From Spinacia oleracea (taxonomy: Eukaryota > Streptophyta > Magnoliopsida > Caryophyllales > Amaranthaceae), in contig NC_079487.1 of the NCBI RefSeq assembly GCF_020520425.1, positions 1,116,001 to 1,180,000 of the forward strand: a stretch of DNA of 64,000 bases, written 5' to 3'. The notes beneath the pieces were generated by a model, which made no database searches, was not told where the DNA came from, and saw only the letters and a list, made by a program, of their open reading frames with translations. This document shows positions 12,164 to 22,800 of this stretch, in pieces. How positions within the stretch are numbered: position 1 is the stretch's first letter; every line of letters begins with the position of its first letter. Made by a program: the position numbers and the translations under genes.

Positions 12164-12564
12164 TGTTGGTTATTCCTCCTAATTTGGGGAAGATATAATT
12201 AGTAAAGACAAATAAAAAGAAAAGGAGAGAAAAAGAAGGAGAGAAGTTAGAAAGCAAGAAACATTTATTGGCAAATTATTCTGCGATAATTTGCGTCATT
12301 AGTATCTTAGTAATAGGTTGGTTATAAATATGTAATCATATTGATAGTTAAATTCATTCAAAAATATAACATTGTAACATAATTCAGATATAGAGAAACA
12401 CGTTACATTTTAGAGTATACCTCGAATATTAGTTTATATTTTATAAACACGTCGTGAGTTATTTTATTATATCTTAGAGATATAATTGTTAGCCTAATTT
12501 GTTTATACACGAAAGGGAAAGAATATTATTTCCGCTGCAAGATTATTTGTAATCTTTCCCAACA
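12164..12564 (+). mobile_element. 3' LTR of the Tork-like copia
   Basis: A 401-bp LTR starting TGTTGG and ending CCAACA, so the TG...CA ends are part of a short inverted repeat. It is AT-rich. The matching 5' LTR is absent from the window. Confidence 0.85.
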
Positions 12565-13370
12565 ATAGACAATTCTGTTAATGAATCATCTTCATTTCAG
12601 CTCAAATATCCATGTTGGGTCCTCAACGTATTGGACATGAACACTTTAATACTTAATTTTAAGCCAAAATCTTCAAGAGATAGCCAAAGCATGCACTTAT
12701 ACACAAACATGGCTATACGAGTCAAGGTAGCTTAGTAACATATTTCAGCAAATAATATAAAGTATATTACATTCATACTTCAGCCCACCCTCTTTGACCA
12801 AATTCCCCGCAATCATTGCTTAAGTTTATTCCACCACAACAAAGTTCTCAGAAGCATGTAAAATGTCACCCTTCAGTTGTAAAACAAGTTTTTGCATTAA
12901 GTTACTTAAAAAATTTAAGCTCATAATCACAAAAGATAATCATCTCCTCAGAACGTGTATAAATCAATAAATGAAATATCAACCACTTTACTTGCACATG
13001 GTTTTTGTATACATATCAATAATCTTTCAACATTCATAAAGAGGAAACCACTAGAGATGGCAATGGGGTGGGGCGAGTGTAGATACCCCTCCTCCACATC
13101 CACCTCCGCCTTAATCTCTCATACCCACCACCTACCTACCACCCATTTCGGATACATTTTCCAAATCTATCCCCACCCACATAGGTACAACCTGAAATCT
13201 ACACCCACTTCACCACCCACATAGGTACAACCTGAAATCTACACCCACTTCACCACCCACATGGATATCCTCTATCGATCCCCTCCTCCACACCCACCAA
13301 ATTTTTTTAATTGTAAAAATACCACAACATGTGATTCATGTGAAAACTTTAGAGTTTTACTTAATTGGGT
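12565..13370. other. No gene seen; GC-skewed possible MITE remnant
   Basis: AT-rich flank of the copia LTR with no convincing open frame. From about 13052 (agagatggcaatggggtggg) to 13300 the plus strand is rich in CACC. This start resembles a common plant MITE type, but no matching inverted end was found. Confidence 0.4.
13173..13252. repeat. 40-bp tandem duplication
   Basis: A 40-bp unit containing caccacccacataggtac and aatctacacccac is present twice in direct succession, with a third partial start at about 13253. The two copies look identical by eye, so the duplication is recent. Confidence 0.75.
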
Positions 13371-13709
13371 TGTAATACCTCGTATTTTTCGGAATTTATA
13401 AATATATTTTAATGTATTTATAAAGGATTTTATGAATTTAATTACATTTAATGTGATTTAAATGTATTTTATTTAAAATAATTTAATTATTAATTATTTA
13501 CGAAAACCGGATTTTTATTAAATAAATTAAATGAATTTATTTATTCGGGAATTGTTGGGTCGTATTTCAAAAATATTTTAATTATATTCCGAGCTCAATC
13601 CGATTCCGTTGGTAAACCCAACTAGGCTTGCTAGTAATTAATTCTAATTAAACTCAATTGCAAGCCCAACTCAAATTCCTAAAACCTAAGCCCATGAGGA
13701 CTAGAAACT

Positions 13710-13717
13710 TATAAATA
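13710..13717 (+). promoter_or_regulatory. TATA box in gypsy LTR
   Basis: TATAAATA followed about 20-40 bp later by a CT-rich stretch, typical of a plant LTR core promoter. Confidence 0.5.
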
Positions 13718-14539
13718 TAACCCTCCCTTCTCTTGATCCCCTCTAAAATTTCATAACCCTCTCTCTCTTTCTTTTACTCTCTTTCCCGACTCTCCTTTGT
13801 CCGGCCTCACCAGCAAGCACGAGCACACTCGTGCCTCGCCATTGCCTCGCCCAGCCTTCGCACACACTCGTGCCTTCGTTGTCGCGTGCCCGTGCCTTCG
13901 TGCACACTCGTCCCTCTCCCTCTCGTGCCTCACGAACACTCCGTCCCTCCCTCCCTTTCACGTCACGCCACATCACATCCAAGTGTTTTTGTTGTGCGTT
14001 GTTGTTGTGGTCGACAAGTGCGCGCCCTCGCTGCTCACTCGTCCCTTGCCTCACGCTCGTGCGCGCGCTGCTGCTGTTCTCTTGCTGCCCGCACACACAC
14101 ATGGTGCTCGTGTGTGTTGTGTATTGTTGTCCTAAATAGTCCGTATACTTATTATCCTAATTTAATTTCCGTATTTAAATTATTATTTTTATTATTATTA
14201 TTGTTGATTTTGATTCTTTAAACTATTGGGAACGGTTATGAACACCGTATTATGATGTTTTTCGTATTTGAATTCATGAGATTGATTTTAATTAGAAGAG
14301 TTATAATTTTTAGATTTAATAAAATAATAAAGTGTTAATTTTTATTACCAAAACATGGTTTTTATGATTGTTTATTACTAGGATTTTAATCCCAACTTAA
14401 TAGGCAATTGATTTACATAATTTAATGATGATTTAAATTATGGGAATCAAACTTAATTTTCAGATATAATATAAAGCCTTAAAGATTTGATTTTTAATGA
14501 TTTTTAAGGCCAAAGTCAATATTTTTGTACTATGACTTT

Positions 14540-15457
14540 TTTTTTTGGCAAATAGATATTGTATTCATTACCAAAATTGAGATATTACAGACAGACCAAA
14601 CAACAGAGCAAAACAGCCCCAACCAACTCAGAAGGCAAACTAAGCCTTACTGAACTCTACCAGCAACACAAAACAAAATCTGTCTAACTACAACTGGAAC
14701 AGGCTCCAGTTTATCTCTAAACAACTCTGAATCCAGACTGCATAAACAGTCTCTATGAAGGCAACACTACATTTAATATGACTCAACCTATTACTTCTAC
14801 TTTTCTTAGCAACCCAGCTAAGCTCCTCCTGCCAAGAAAGACACCCCCTAGCTATGCCTAGTTCCTGCAACACTGCAGTCCAGATTTGCTTGGCATAACT
14901 GCACTCAAAAAAGAGATGACACAGTGTTTCATCATGCATCTGACACAACCCACAACTACTCTGAATAGACAGATTCCAACCTAGAAGTCTATCTTTGGTA
15001 GCTAATCTATTTTGAACAGCAAGCCAAACAATGAAAGTACTTTTGGGTCTAGCTCTACTGTTGCAAATAATTCTTCTCCATTCAACTTGGTTACCACTAT
15101 CATGCAAAAACCTGTACAGTCTTTGAATTCTGAATTTTCCAGCCTTCACAAACTGATCTGCTCCACCACTCTGAATAAAAACATCTCTGCACTGCCAGAA
15201 TTTCCTTAGTGACCAAGTAAGCCCACTAGGAATTGGCATAGTCCAGAAATCTCTATTCTTAACATAATTAATAGGTGTGAATCCACCTAACCCACAACCT
15301 ACCTTGCTTCATAGAAAGAGCCCAACAATGCTTCATGACAGCTGCTTTGTTCCAAATTGTAAGATCCTTCAAATTCCACCCTCCATTGCTCTTTGGAAAA
15401 CACAACTGCTCCCAGGCAACAGGTGCCTTCCTTGAACCACTCTCAGAACCAGTCCAC
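14540..15457 (-). mobile_element. 5'-truncated LINE inside the gypsy LTR
   Basis: A perfect 16-bp target duplication (tttgtactatgacttt at 14524-14539 and 15458-15473) flanks it. A T-run at the left end is the poly(A) tail of a minus-strand insertion. Only the 3' portion of a LINE is present, as expected from incomplete target-primed reverse transcription. Confidence 0.9.
14688..15457 (-). pseudogene. LINE ORF2 C-terminal fragment (RT tail and zf-RVT region)
   Basis: The minus-strand frame 14688-15239 carries the cysteine/histidine cluster typical of the zinc-binding region after plant L1 reverse transcriptases: CGLCQMHDETLCHLFFEC, with the nearby FIVWLAVQNRLATKDRL phrase. Upstream to 15457 another frame continues the RT thumb-like region (GGWNLKDL-type residues), so at least one frameshift is present. 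No RNase H domain follows before the stop at 14688. It is dead by truncation. Confidence 0.8.
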
Positions 15458-16434
15458 TTTGTACTATGACTTTATTGACCAATTGAGACCATTAGTTTAT
15501 TTATGAACGATTAATTTCTAATAAAAAAAAGGTTCTAGAATCTATAATAGTTGCTAAAAATTTAGTAAACATGGATAATAATTAAGTTTCTTTATTTTAA
15601 TTATAGGAGGTAATTTCTAGCTTTGAGTCGTGATTCGCAAAGTGGCCCCCATACTTAGGTATTCAAGATACGTGCATGACTAGGGTGACCACCTATTCCA
15701 TGAGGATTATGTGATGTTTATTAATTGTGAATCATGTGGAATTGAAGTGTTGAGAATTCATGTTTGATGTGTGAACAAGCATGTTATGAATTATTATTGA
15801 ACTTATGAATTCTATGTGAACAACCATGTTGTGATCTTTTATAATCATTGAATTATGTCAAGCATGTTGTTCAAGTTTATATGCATGTATGAGTGTTTCA
15901 CATGCAATTTTTTATGGTTATGTTATTGTACGGGATGTCTAGCATACTTTGAGCCTAGTAGATATGCCACTGTGCATTATTTATTCTACCGCCGAGTAGA
16001 ATATGTTGGGGAAGTTTATGTGAATTGAACTAAGGACTATTCGTTCTATGGGCACACCCCGCTTGTTAACTGGCAATGTCGGGTTATCTCGACAGTGTCT
16101 TGAAAAGGAACAATGGGAGTAATATCACTTGAGTCCTATGTTTGATCACAAGTCCTAAAGTATTAAAATAAAGTGTCATTGTTTAATTGCTTGTATGTTA
16201 TGCTTTGTATTGATTCTTGAGTTGTCTTGAACATAACATATAATTAACGTAAAGTGTAACCCGAATGAGTTTCAAAACTCTTGGAACGTATATACCTTGA
16301 GTATGAACAATGGGGGGGTCTTTCCGGAAAACTTGTACTCCTTGAATGATACAAGACGTTGTTTCATTCTTTAGTTTTTATGCTTTTATGCACTGGGATT
16401 CCGTCGGTATGGCCCGACTGTCGGTAGGAGTCCG

Positions 16435-17454
16435 TGAAGGAAATAATGCTCTTGGTCCAAGTATGCATAATTTAATGCTAAGTCTAATAAATGCGATTCA
16501 ATATTAATTAACAAGTTAATAATTCAGTGAGATCAAGTGAACTGAATGCCTGGATAGAGGCCGCTTCAGTTCAAGTGGAATTAATAATATTAATGGACAA
16601 CTTACTCTTGACTGAACCCGTAGGGTCACACAAATAGTACGTGAACGGATCAAGTATTTGAGTGAATATATTATTCATTAAGTACTCCATTTATGAACAT
16701 TCGGAAACGACGGATATCGGTTCCAGTGGGAGCTGAAATCGTCAAAAGGCAAAATAAAGAATACTCCGGAAATGATGATATTGCCGGAAACGGAGATATG
16801 GTTCATGACGGAAATATAAATATTATCCAAGTCGTAGATGTTGCCGGAAACGGAAACATGGCTCGTATCGGAAAATATTATCGAAAATGGAAATATTGTC
16901 GGAATCGGAAATATTGTCGGAAACGGAAATATTACCGGAATCGGAAATATTGTCGGAAAAGGAAATTATTTCCGGAATCGGAAATATTAACGAAACGTAA
17001 ATATTTGTTCGACACGGAAATGTATATCGGAATCAAAAAACGAATCGGAAGCTCGACGAGCGACAAGCCGGCAAGCGAGACGGCCCATCGCTCGACAAGC
17101 AAGGCAGCAGCCATGAGGCGACGCCCTGCGAGCAAGGGAGCAGCCATGAGGCCGCGCCTGCGAGCAAGGCAACAACCATGAGGCCGCGCCCTGCGAGCAA
17201 GGAAACAACCTCATGGGTCGCGCCAAGCTGCAAGCAAGGCAGCAGCTCATGGGCCGCGCCACGCCTGCGGCAAGGCAGCAGCGTATGGGCTGCGCCCAAC
17301 CTGCAAGATCCGTGTGCAAGGCCTGCCGAGGCATGGGCTGAGGCAGCACGCACACCCACGCGGGCCCTTGTGGCTGTGCTGGGTTGTTCGTCTTGGGCTC
17401 TAAGAAATATCCAATTTCTTAATTCCCAAGTAACCTTGGATCAACTATTCCTAG
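16435..17454 (+). mobile_element. Copia LTR fragment, plus orientation (U3 part)
   Basis: It begins TGAAGGAAATAATG, the start of the copia LTR family seen complete at 61835-63263. It includes the 18-bp CGGAAATATT-type repeat array (about 16740-17060) and a GC-rich tract (about 17085-17400) built of repeats of an agcaagg/catgagg phrase. It is cut at 17454 by a gypsy LTR; the TATA, R and U5 parts are missing. Confidence 0.8.
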
Positions 17455-17981
17455 TGTAACACCCCGACAATTCTCCTTTTTATAAAATAACCCTTTTTAT
17501 AAATATAACTATAGAGAATTATCAAAGCATTATCGCCCGTGTGAAAACATAACGGCTTATTCATAATTTTACAGCGGAAAACATAAAACTAACTATAGGC
17601 TTATAAATAATCAATTACAAAATTGTTAGGTTATGATACATATGACACTACATAGATCATGCGGAAACAACCATTAACCCAGGACAACATATTATTTACA
17701 CATAATCATATAGCATAATTTAGATGCATACTCTTTGTTGCGTGCCCTCCCTAGCTGCGCCCGAACCGAACAAGAACAAGTCTTTTAGGACTCCAAGTGT
17801 CGTCCCTCCGTAGATAGTCCACAGCACGTCCGGATCCGCCTTAAGATTGACCAACTAGAATCGCCCTTAAGGTACTAGAAAATTTCGGCACTTTTGAGCA
17901 AGATGTGTGTTTTAATTTTCTCTCAAAAACTCACTTTTGAATACTTTGAAACTTGTGTATAAATTATGACCCCTAGGCCTT

Positions 17982-17989
17982 TATTTATA
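17982..17989 (-). promoter_or_regulatory. TATA box in copia 3' LTR
   Basis: TATAAATA on the minus strand, downstream of the GC tract in LTR sense and about 360 bp from the LTR end. Confidence 0.55.
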
Positions 17990-18382
17990 GAGTTATGGAA
18001 AAGGAATCGTAATCCTAGTAGGATGCGAATTAATTGGAATTAGAATCCTACATGAATTCTATTTAATTAATTTATCCAATTAGGAATAGAAATTTAATCA
18101 TACACTGACTCTTGTAGATTCAGGAATCACGCATGAGCACAAACTCACACACACACGGCAGCCACAAGGGCTGCCCATGCGCGTGCGAGCAGCAGCCCGC
18201 GTAGCACGGCCCACGCAGCCGTGGCCCTTGGCGCGCGCTGGGCCTGCCTTGCGGTAGGCCTGGGCGCTGCCTTGGCTGGGCTTGTGGCGCGCATGCTTGC
18301 TGGGCGATTGGCCCCGGCTTCGTGCTGGGCCTTCGTCCGGCAAGCCTCGTCCGATGCTAATTCGTACGATACGCTTCCGATT

Positions 18383-18695
18383 AAATTTCCATTTCCGGAA
18401 TCTATTTCCGATACGAACAATATTTAATATTTCCGATTCCGGAATTAATTTCCGTTTCGAACAAATATTTAATATTTCCGTTTCTGGAATTATTTTCCGA
18501 TTCCGGCAATATTTCCGATTCTGACAATATTTCCGTTTCCGGTAATATTTCCGATTCTGGTAATATTTCCATTTCCAATAATATTTTCCGATACGTACCA
18601 TGTTTCCGTTTCCGGCAACATCTACGACTTGGATAATATTCATATTTCCGATACGATCCATATTTCCGTTTCCGGCAATATCATCGTTTCCGGAG
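18383..18695 (-). repeat. 18-bp TTCCGG-type array in copia U3
   Basis: A run of degenerate units of about 18 bp (aatatttccgattccggc and variants). Each holds one or two TTCCGG/CCGGAA palindromes, with longer joints carrying ATTTAATATT. The same array lies in every LTR copy of the family here (16740, 27442, 51035, 60150, 62120). Confidence 0.85.
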
Positions 18696-19008
18696 TATTC
18701 ATTTCTTGCCTGTGACGATCTTAGCTCCCACTGAAACCAAGATCCGTCGGTTCCGAATATTCATAGATGGAGTATTTAATGCCATTAAATACTTGATCCG
18801 TTTACGTACTATTTGTGTGACCCTACGGGTTCAGTCAAGAGTAAGCTGTGGATTAATATCATTAATTCCACTTGAACTGAAGCGGCCTCTAGCTAGGCAT
18901 TCAGCTCACTTGATCTCACTGAATTATTAACTTGTTAATTAATACTGAACCGCATTTATTAGACTTAACATAGAATGCATACTTGGACCAAGGGCATTAT
19001 TTCCTTCA

Positions 19009-19026
19009 GTCTCCCACTTGTCCTTA
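19009..19026 (-). promoter_or_regulatory. Polypurine tract of the copia element
   Basis: On the minus strand AAGTGGGAGAC directly precedes the LTR start TGAAGG. The same tract abuts the LTR of the related fragment at 60387. Confidence 0.75.
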
Positions 19027-19872
19027 GGGACAAGTGTGCATTTCCTAATTCCTTTGTCGCTCGATGCTTGCTCTTGAACATAAGGTAAGAGTTGTCATCC
19101 TTATTATGTCCAGAGGTGTTCCTCGGTTTCAGAGTTCAACTGATCAAATAAACAGATAATCATAGCCTATGATTCATCCGAGCACGGCCATGCATTTCAC
19201 AGTTTCTAGCTCTCCGAGTGGCCTTGTTCAACTTTTAAGCATCTCATCCCGATTTATGGGAGGACAATCCCAATCTTGCGATCTTGAGATTAGACTTCGT
19301 TTGATAGGTGATTACCTGAGCGTTGCCTTTATAGCCTCCTTTTACGGTGCGACGGTTGGTCAACGTCAAAGCAACCAGTTCTCAAACAAGTAATCTCAAA
19401 TCACTCAGGTATTGAGGATTTAGTGTCTAATAATTTAATGAAATTTACTTATGACAGACTTTCATCTCTTACAGTAAAGTTTCATAGGTCTTGTCCGATA
19501 CTAGTCTTCCCAAAGTAAGTATCTATGCAAATGATTATGACATTGCCATGTCCACATAGTTCAAGAAACAGAACTACTAGTCATCTTGCACTCTAATCGT
19601 CTAACGTTTTCTATGCGTCCAATTTTATAGAAAACTCCAATTAGGGACTATTTTCAACCTTTGACATTCAAGTTCACTTGATAGACATTTCTTAGTCACA
19701 GGACTGGTCCTGACAGTCTATCTTGAATATATCGTCAAATTGAAGGGACTCATCATTTAATAAACCACAAATTAAATGGAAAAATGAATTTCTTTCATTT
19801 ATTGTGAATGATTAACCAATAATGTTTTACAAAGATTTAAACTCTAAAACTTTAAAACATTAAACAGAGACA
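19027..19872 (-). other. Copia 3' untranslated region
   Basis: About 850 bp lies between the gag-pol stop and the polypurine tract, with no credible ORF. It is conserved in the related fragment at 60387-61150, so it is a regular part of the family rather than a random insertion. Confidence 0.7.
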
Positions 19873-22800
19873 TCAAAGCCATTCTCCAATATGCTTGATT
19901 CCCATAGCTGCAGTGTGCGAGTTGTGCTTCGCTTGCGGCAGAGGTTTAGTTAATGGATCTGATATGTTGTCATCAGTTCCAATTTTGCTTATTTCGACTT
20001 CTTTTCTTTCAACGAACTCTCGTAGAAGGTGAAATCTACGAAGTACATGCTTGACTCTCTGGTGGTGTCTAGGCTCTTTTGCCTGTGCAATAGCTCCGTT
20101 ATTATCACAATACAGGGCTATTGGTCCTTTAATGGAGGGGACTACACCAAGTTCTCCTATGAACTTCCTTAGCCATATAGCTTCCTTTGCTGCTTCATGT
20201 GCAGCAATGTACTCCGCTTCAGTTGTAGAATCCGCAATGGTGCTTTGCTTAGCACTTTTCCAGCTTACTGCTCCTCCGTTGAGGCAGAAGACAAACCCAG
20301 ACTGTGATCTGAAATCATCTTTGTCGGTTTGGAAACTTGCGTCCGTATAGCCTTTAACAATTAATTCATCATCTCCACCATAGACCAGGAAGTCATCTTT
20401 GTGCCTTTTCAGGTACTTCAGAATGTTCTTGGCAGCAGTCCAATGCGCCTCTCCTGGGTCTGACTGGTATCTGCTCGTAGCACTGAGTGCGTACGCAACA
20501 TCCGGGCGTGTACATATCATAGCATACATTATTGAACCAATCAATGATGCATATGGAATCCCATTCATTCGTCTACGCTCATCAAGTGTTTTTGGGCACT
20601 GAGTCTTGCTTAGAGTCATTCCATGAGACATGGGTAGGTAGCCTCGCTTGGAGTCCGCCATCTTGAACCTATCAAGCACCTTATTGATATAAGTGCTTTG
20701 ACTAAGTCCAATCATCTTTTTAGATCTATCTCTGTAAATCTTGATGCCCAATATGTACTGTGCTTCTCCTAGATCCTTCATCGAAAAACATTTCCCAAGC
20801 CAAATCTTGACAGAGTTCAACATAGGAATGTCATTTCCGATAAGCAATATGTCGTCGACATATAATACTAGGAAAGCAATTTTGCTCCCACTGACCTTCT
20901 TGTATACACAAGATTCGTCCGCGTTCTTGATGAAACCAAAGTCACTGACTGCTTCATCAAAACGTATATTCCAGCTCCTGGATGCCTGCTTCAATCCGTA
21001 GATTGACTTCTTTAGCTTGCATACCTTTTTAGCATTCTTTGGATCCTCAAAACCTTCAGGCTGTGTCATAAACACAGTTTCTGTTAAAACGCCGTTTAAG
21101 AAAGCAGTTTTGACATCCATCTGCCATATTTCGTAATCGTAATATGCAGCGATTGCTAACATTATTCGAATAGACTTTAGCATTGCAACTGGTGAAAAGG
21201 TTTCATCGTAATCCACACCGTGGACTTGCCTGTAACCTTTTGCAACCAATCTATCTTTGAAAACTTCAAGTTTCCCATCCTTGTCCTTTTTCAGTTTGAA
21301 AACCCATTTGCTTCCAATGGCTTGGTAGCCATCTGGCAAATCGACCAAATCCCATACTTGGTTTTCAGACATGGAGTCTAATTCAGATTGCATGGCTTCT
21401 TGCCACTGCTTGGAGCTAGGGCTCGTCATAGCTTGCTTGTAAGTCGCAGGTTCATCACTTTCAAGTAATAGAACGTCATAGCTCTCGTTCGTCAAAATAC
21501 CTAAGTACCTTTCCGGTTGAGATCTATATCTTTGCGATCTACGCGGGGTAACATTTCTAGATTGACCATGATTCTCACCAGATTCTTCTAAAGATCTCTG
21601 AGTTTCATCCTGAATGTCATCTTGAGCATTCTCTAGAGTTTGTTGTTCGACTCGAATTTCTTCGAGGTCTACTTTTCTCCCACTTGTCATTTTGGAAATG
21701 TGATCCTTCTCCAAAAAGACACCATCTCGAGCAACAAACACTTTGTTCTCAGATGTATTGTAGAAGTAATACCCCTTTGTTTCCTTTGGATAGCCCACAA
21801 GGATACATTTGTCAGATTTTGGATGAAGTTTGTCTGAAATTAATCGTTTGACGTATACTTCACATCCCCAAATCTTAAGAAAAGACACATTTGGAGGCTT
21901 TCCAAACCATAATTCGTATGGAGTCTTTTCGACAGCTTTAGACGGAGCTCTATTTATAGTGAGTGCAGCTGTATTTAGTGCATGTCCCCAAAATTCTAAT
22001 GGAAGTTCGGCCTGACCCATCATTGACCTGACCATGTCTAGCAAGGTTCTGTTCCTCCGTTCTGACACACCGTTCCATTGTGGTGTTCCAGGAGGAGTCA
22101 ATTCTGATAGAATTCCACATTCTTTCAGATGGTCATCAAATTCATAGCTCAGATATTCACCGCCTCTATCAGACCGCAGTGCCTTAATCTTCTTGCCTAA
22201 TTGATTCTCTACTTCACTCTGAAATTCCTTGAATTTGTCAAAGGATTCAGACTTATGCTTCATTAGGTAGACATAACCATACCTACTGAAGTCATCAGTG
22301 AAAGTGATAAAGTAGCTGAAACCACCTCTAGCATTTGTACTCATTGGTCCACATACATCTGTATGGATTAAACCCAATAGTTCATTTGCTCTTTCTCCAA
22401 CTTTAGAGAAAGGTTGCTTTGTCATTTTGCCAAGTAAACATGATTCGCATTTACCATAATCCTCTAAGTCAAATGGTTCTAGAATTCCTTCCCTTTGAAG
22501 TCTTTCCAAGCGTTTCAAGTTTATATGGCCTAATCGACAATGCCACAGATAGGTGAGATCTGAATCATCCTTTTTGGCCTTTTTGGTATTTATGTTATAT
22601 ACTTGTTTGTCGTGATCTAATAAATAAAGTCCATTGACTAATCTAGCAGATCCATAAAACATCTCTTTAAAATAAAACGAACAACTATTGTCTTTTATTA
22701 TAAAGGAAAATCCCTTAGCATCTAAGCAAGAAACTGAAATGATGTTTTTAGTAAGACTTGGAACATGGAAACATTCTTCCAGTTCCAAAACTAGCCCGGA

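Larger units (their letters stand above)
8386..12564 (+). mobile_element. Decayed Tork/TNT1-like Ty1/copia element, 5'-truncated
   Basis: Plus-strand order is gag C-terminus, protease, integrase, reverse transcriptase, RNase H, polypurine tract, 3' LTR, which is the copia order (integrase before reverse transcriptase). The 5' LTR, primer binding site and gag N-terminus are missing at the junction with LARD-1. The coding region has several frame breaks and a MITE in the RNase H, so it is not functional. The Tork/TNT1-like label rests on the general look of the RT and gag and is tentative. Confidence 0.85.
13371..16434 (+). mobile_element. Gypsy-type LTR, plus orientation, right end missing
   Basis: It starts TGTAATACCTCG, like other gypsy LTRs in this window whose minus-strand starts read TGTAATCCCC or TGTAATATCC. 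It has a TATA box at 13710-13717 followed by a pyrimidine-rich, likely transcribed region, as in the related solo LTR at 45421. No GTGTTACA end is found; the sequence is cut at 16434 by a copia LTR. A 918-bp LINE fragment sits inside. Confidence 0.65.
17624..19008 (-). mobile_element. Copia 3' LTR (minus strand)
   Basis: 1385 bp. On the minus strand it begins TGAAGGAAAT and ends ACCTAACA. U3 holds the TTCCGG-rich 18-bp array, a GC-rich tract and then a TATA box; R and U5 are the last roughly 330 bp. Confidence 0.95.

Noticed and set aside
18098..18661. 187-codon frame in both copia LTRs
   Set aside because: It reads through the 18-bp U3 array and GC tract upstream of the TATA box, so it would not be in the transcript as a gene; conserved only because the LTRs are identical.
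18383..18695. Regularly spaced repeats resembling a CRISPR array
   Set aside because: The units are contiguous and degenerate with no unique spacers, and the host is a plant.
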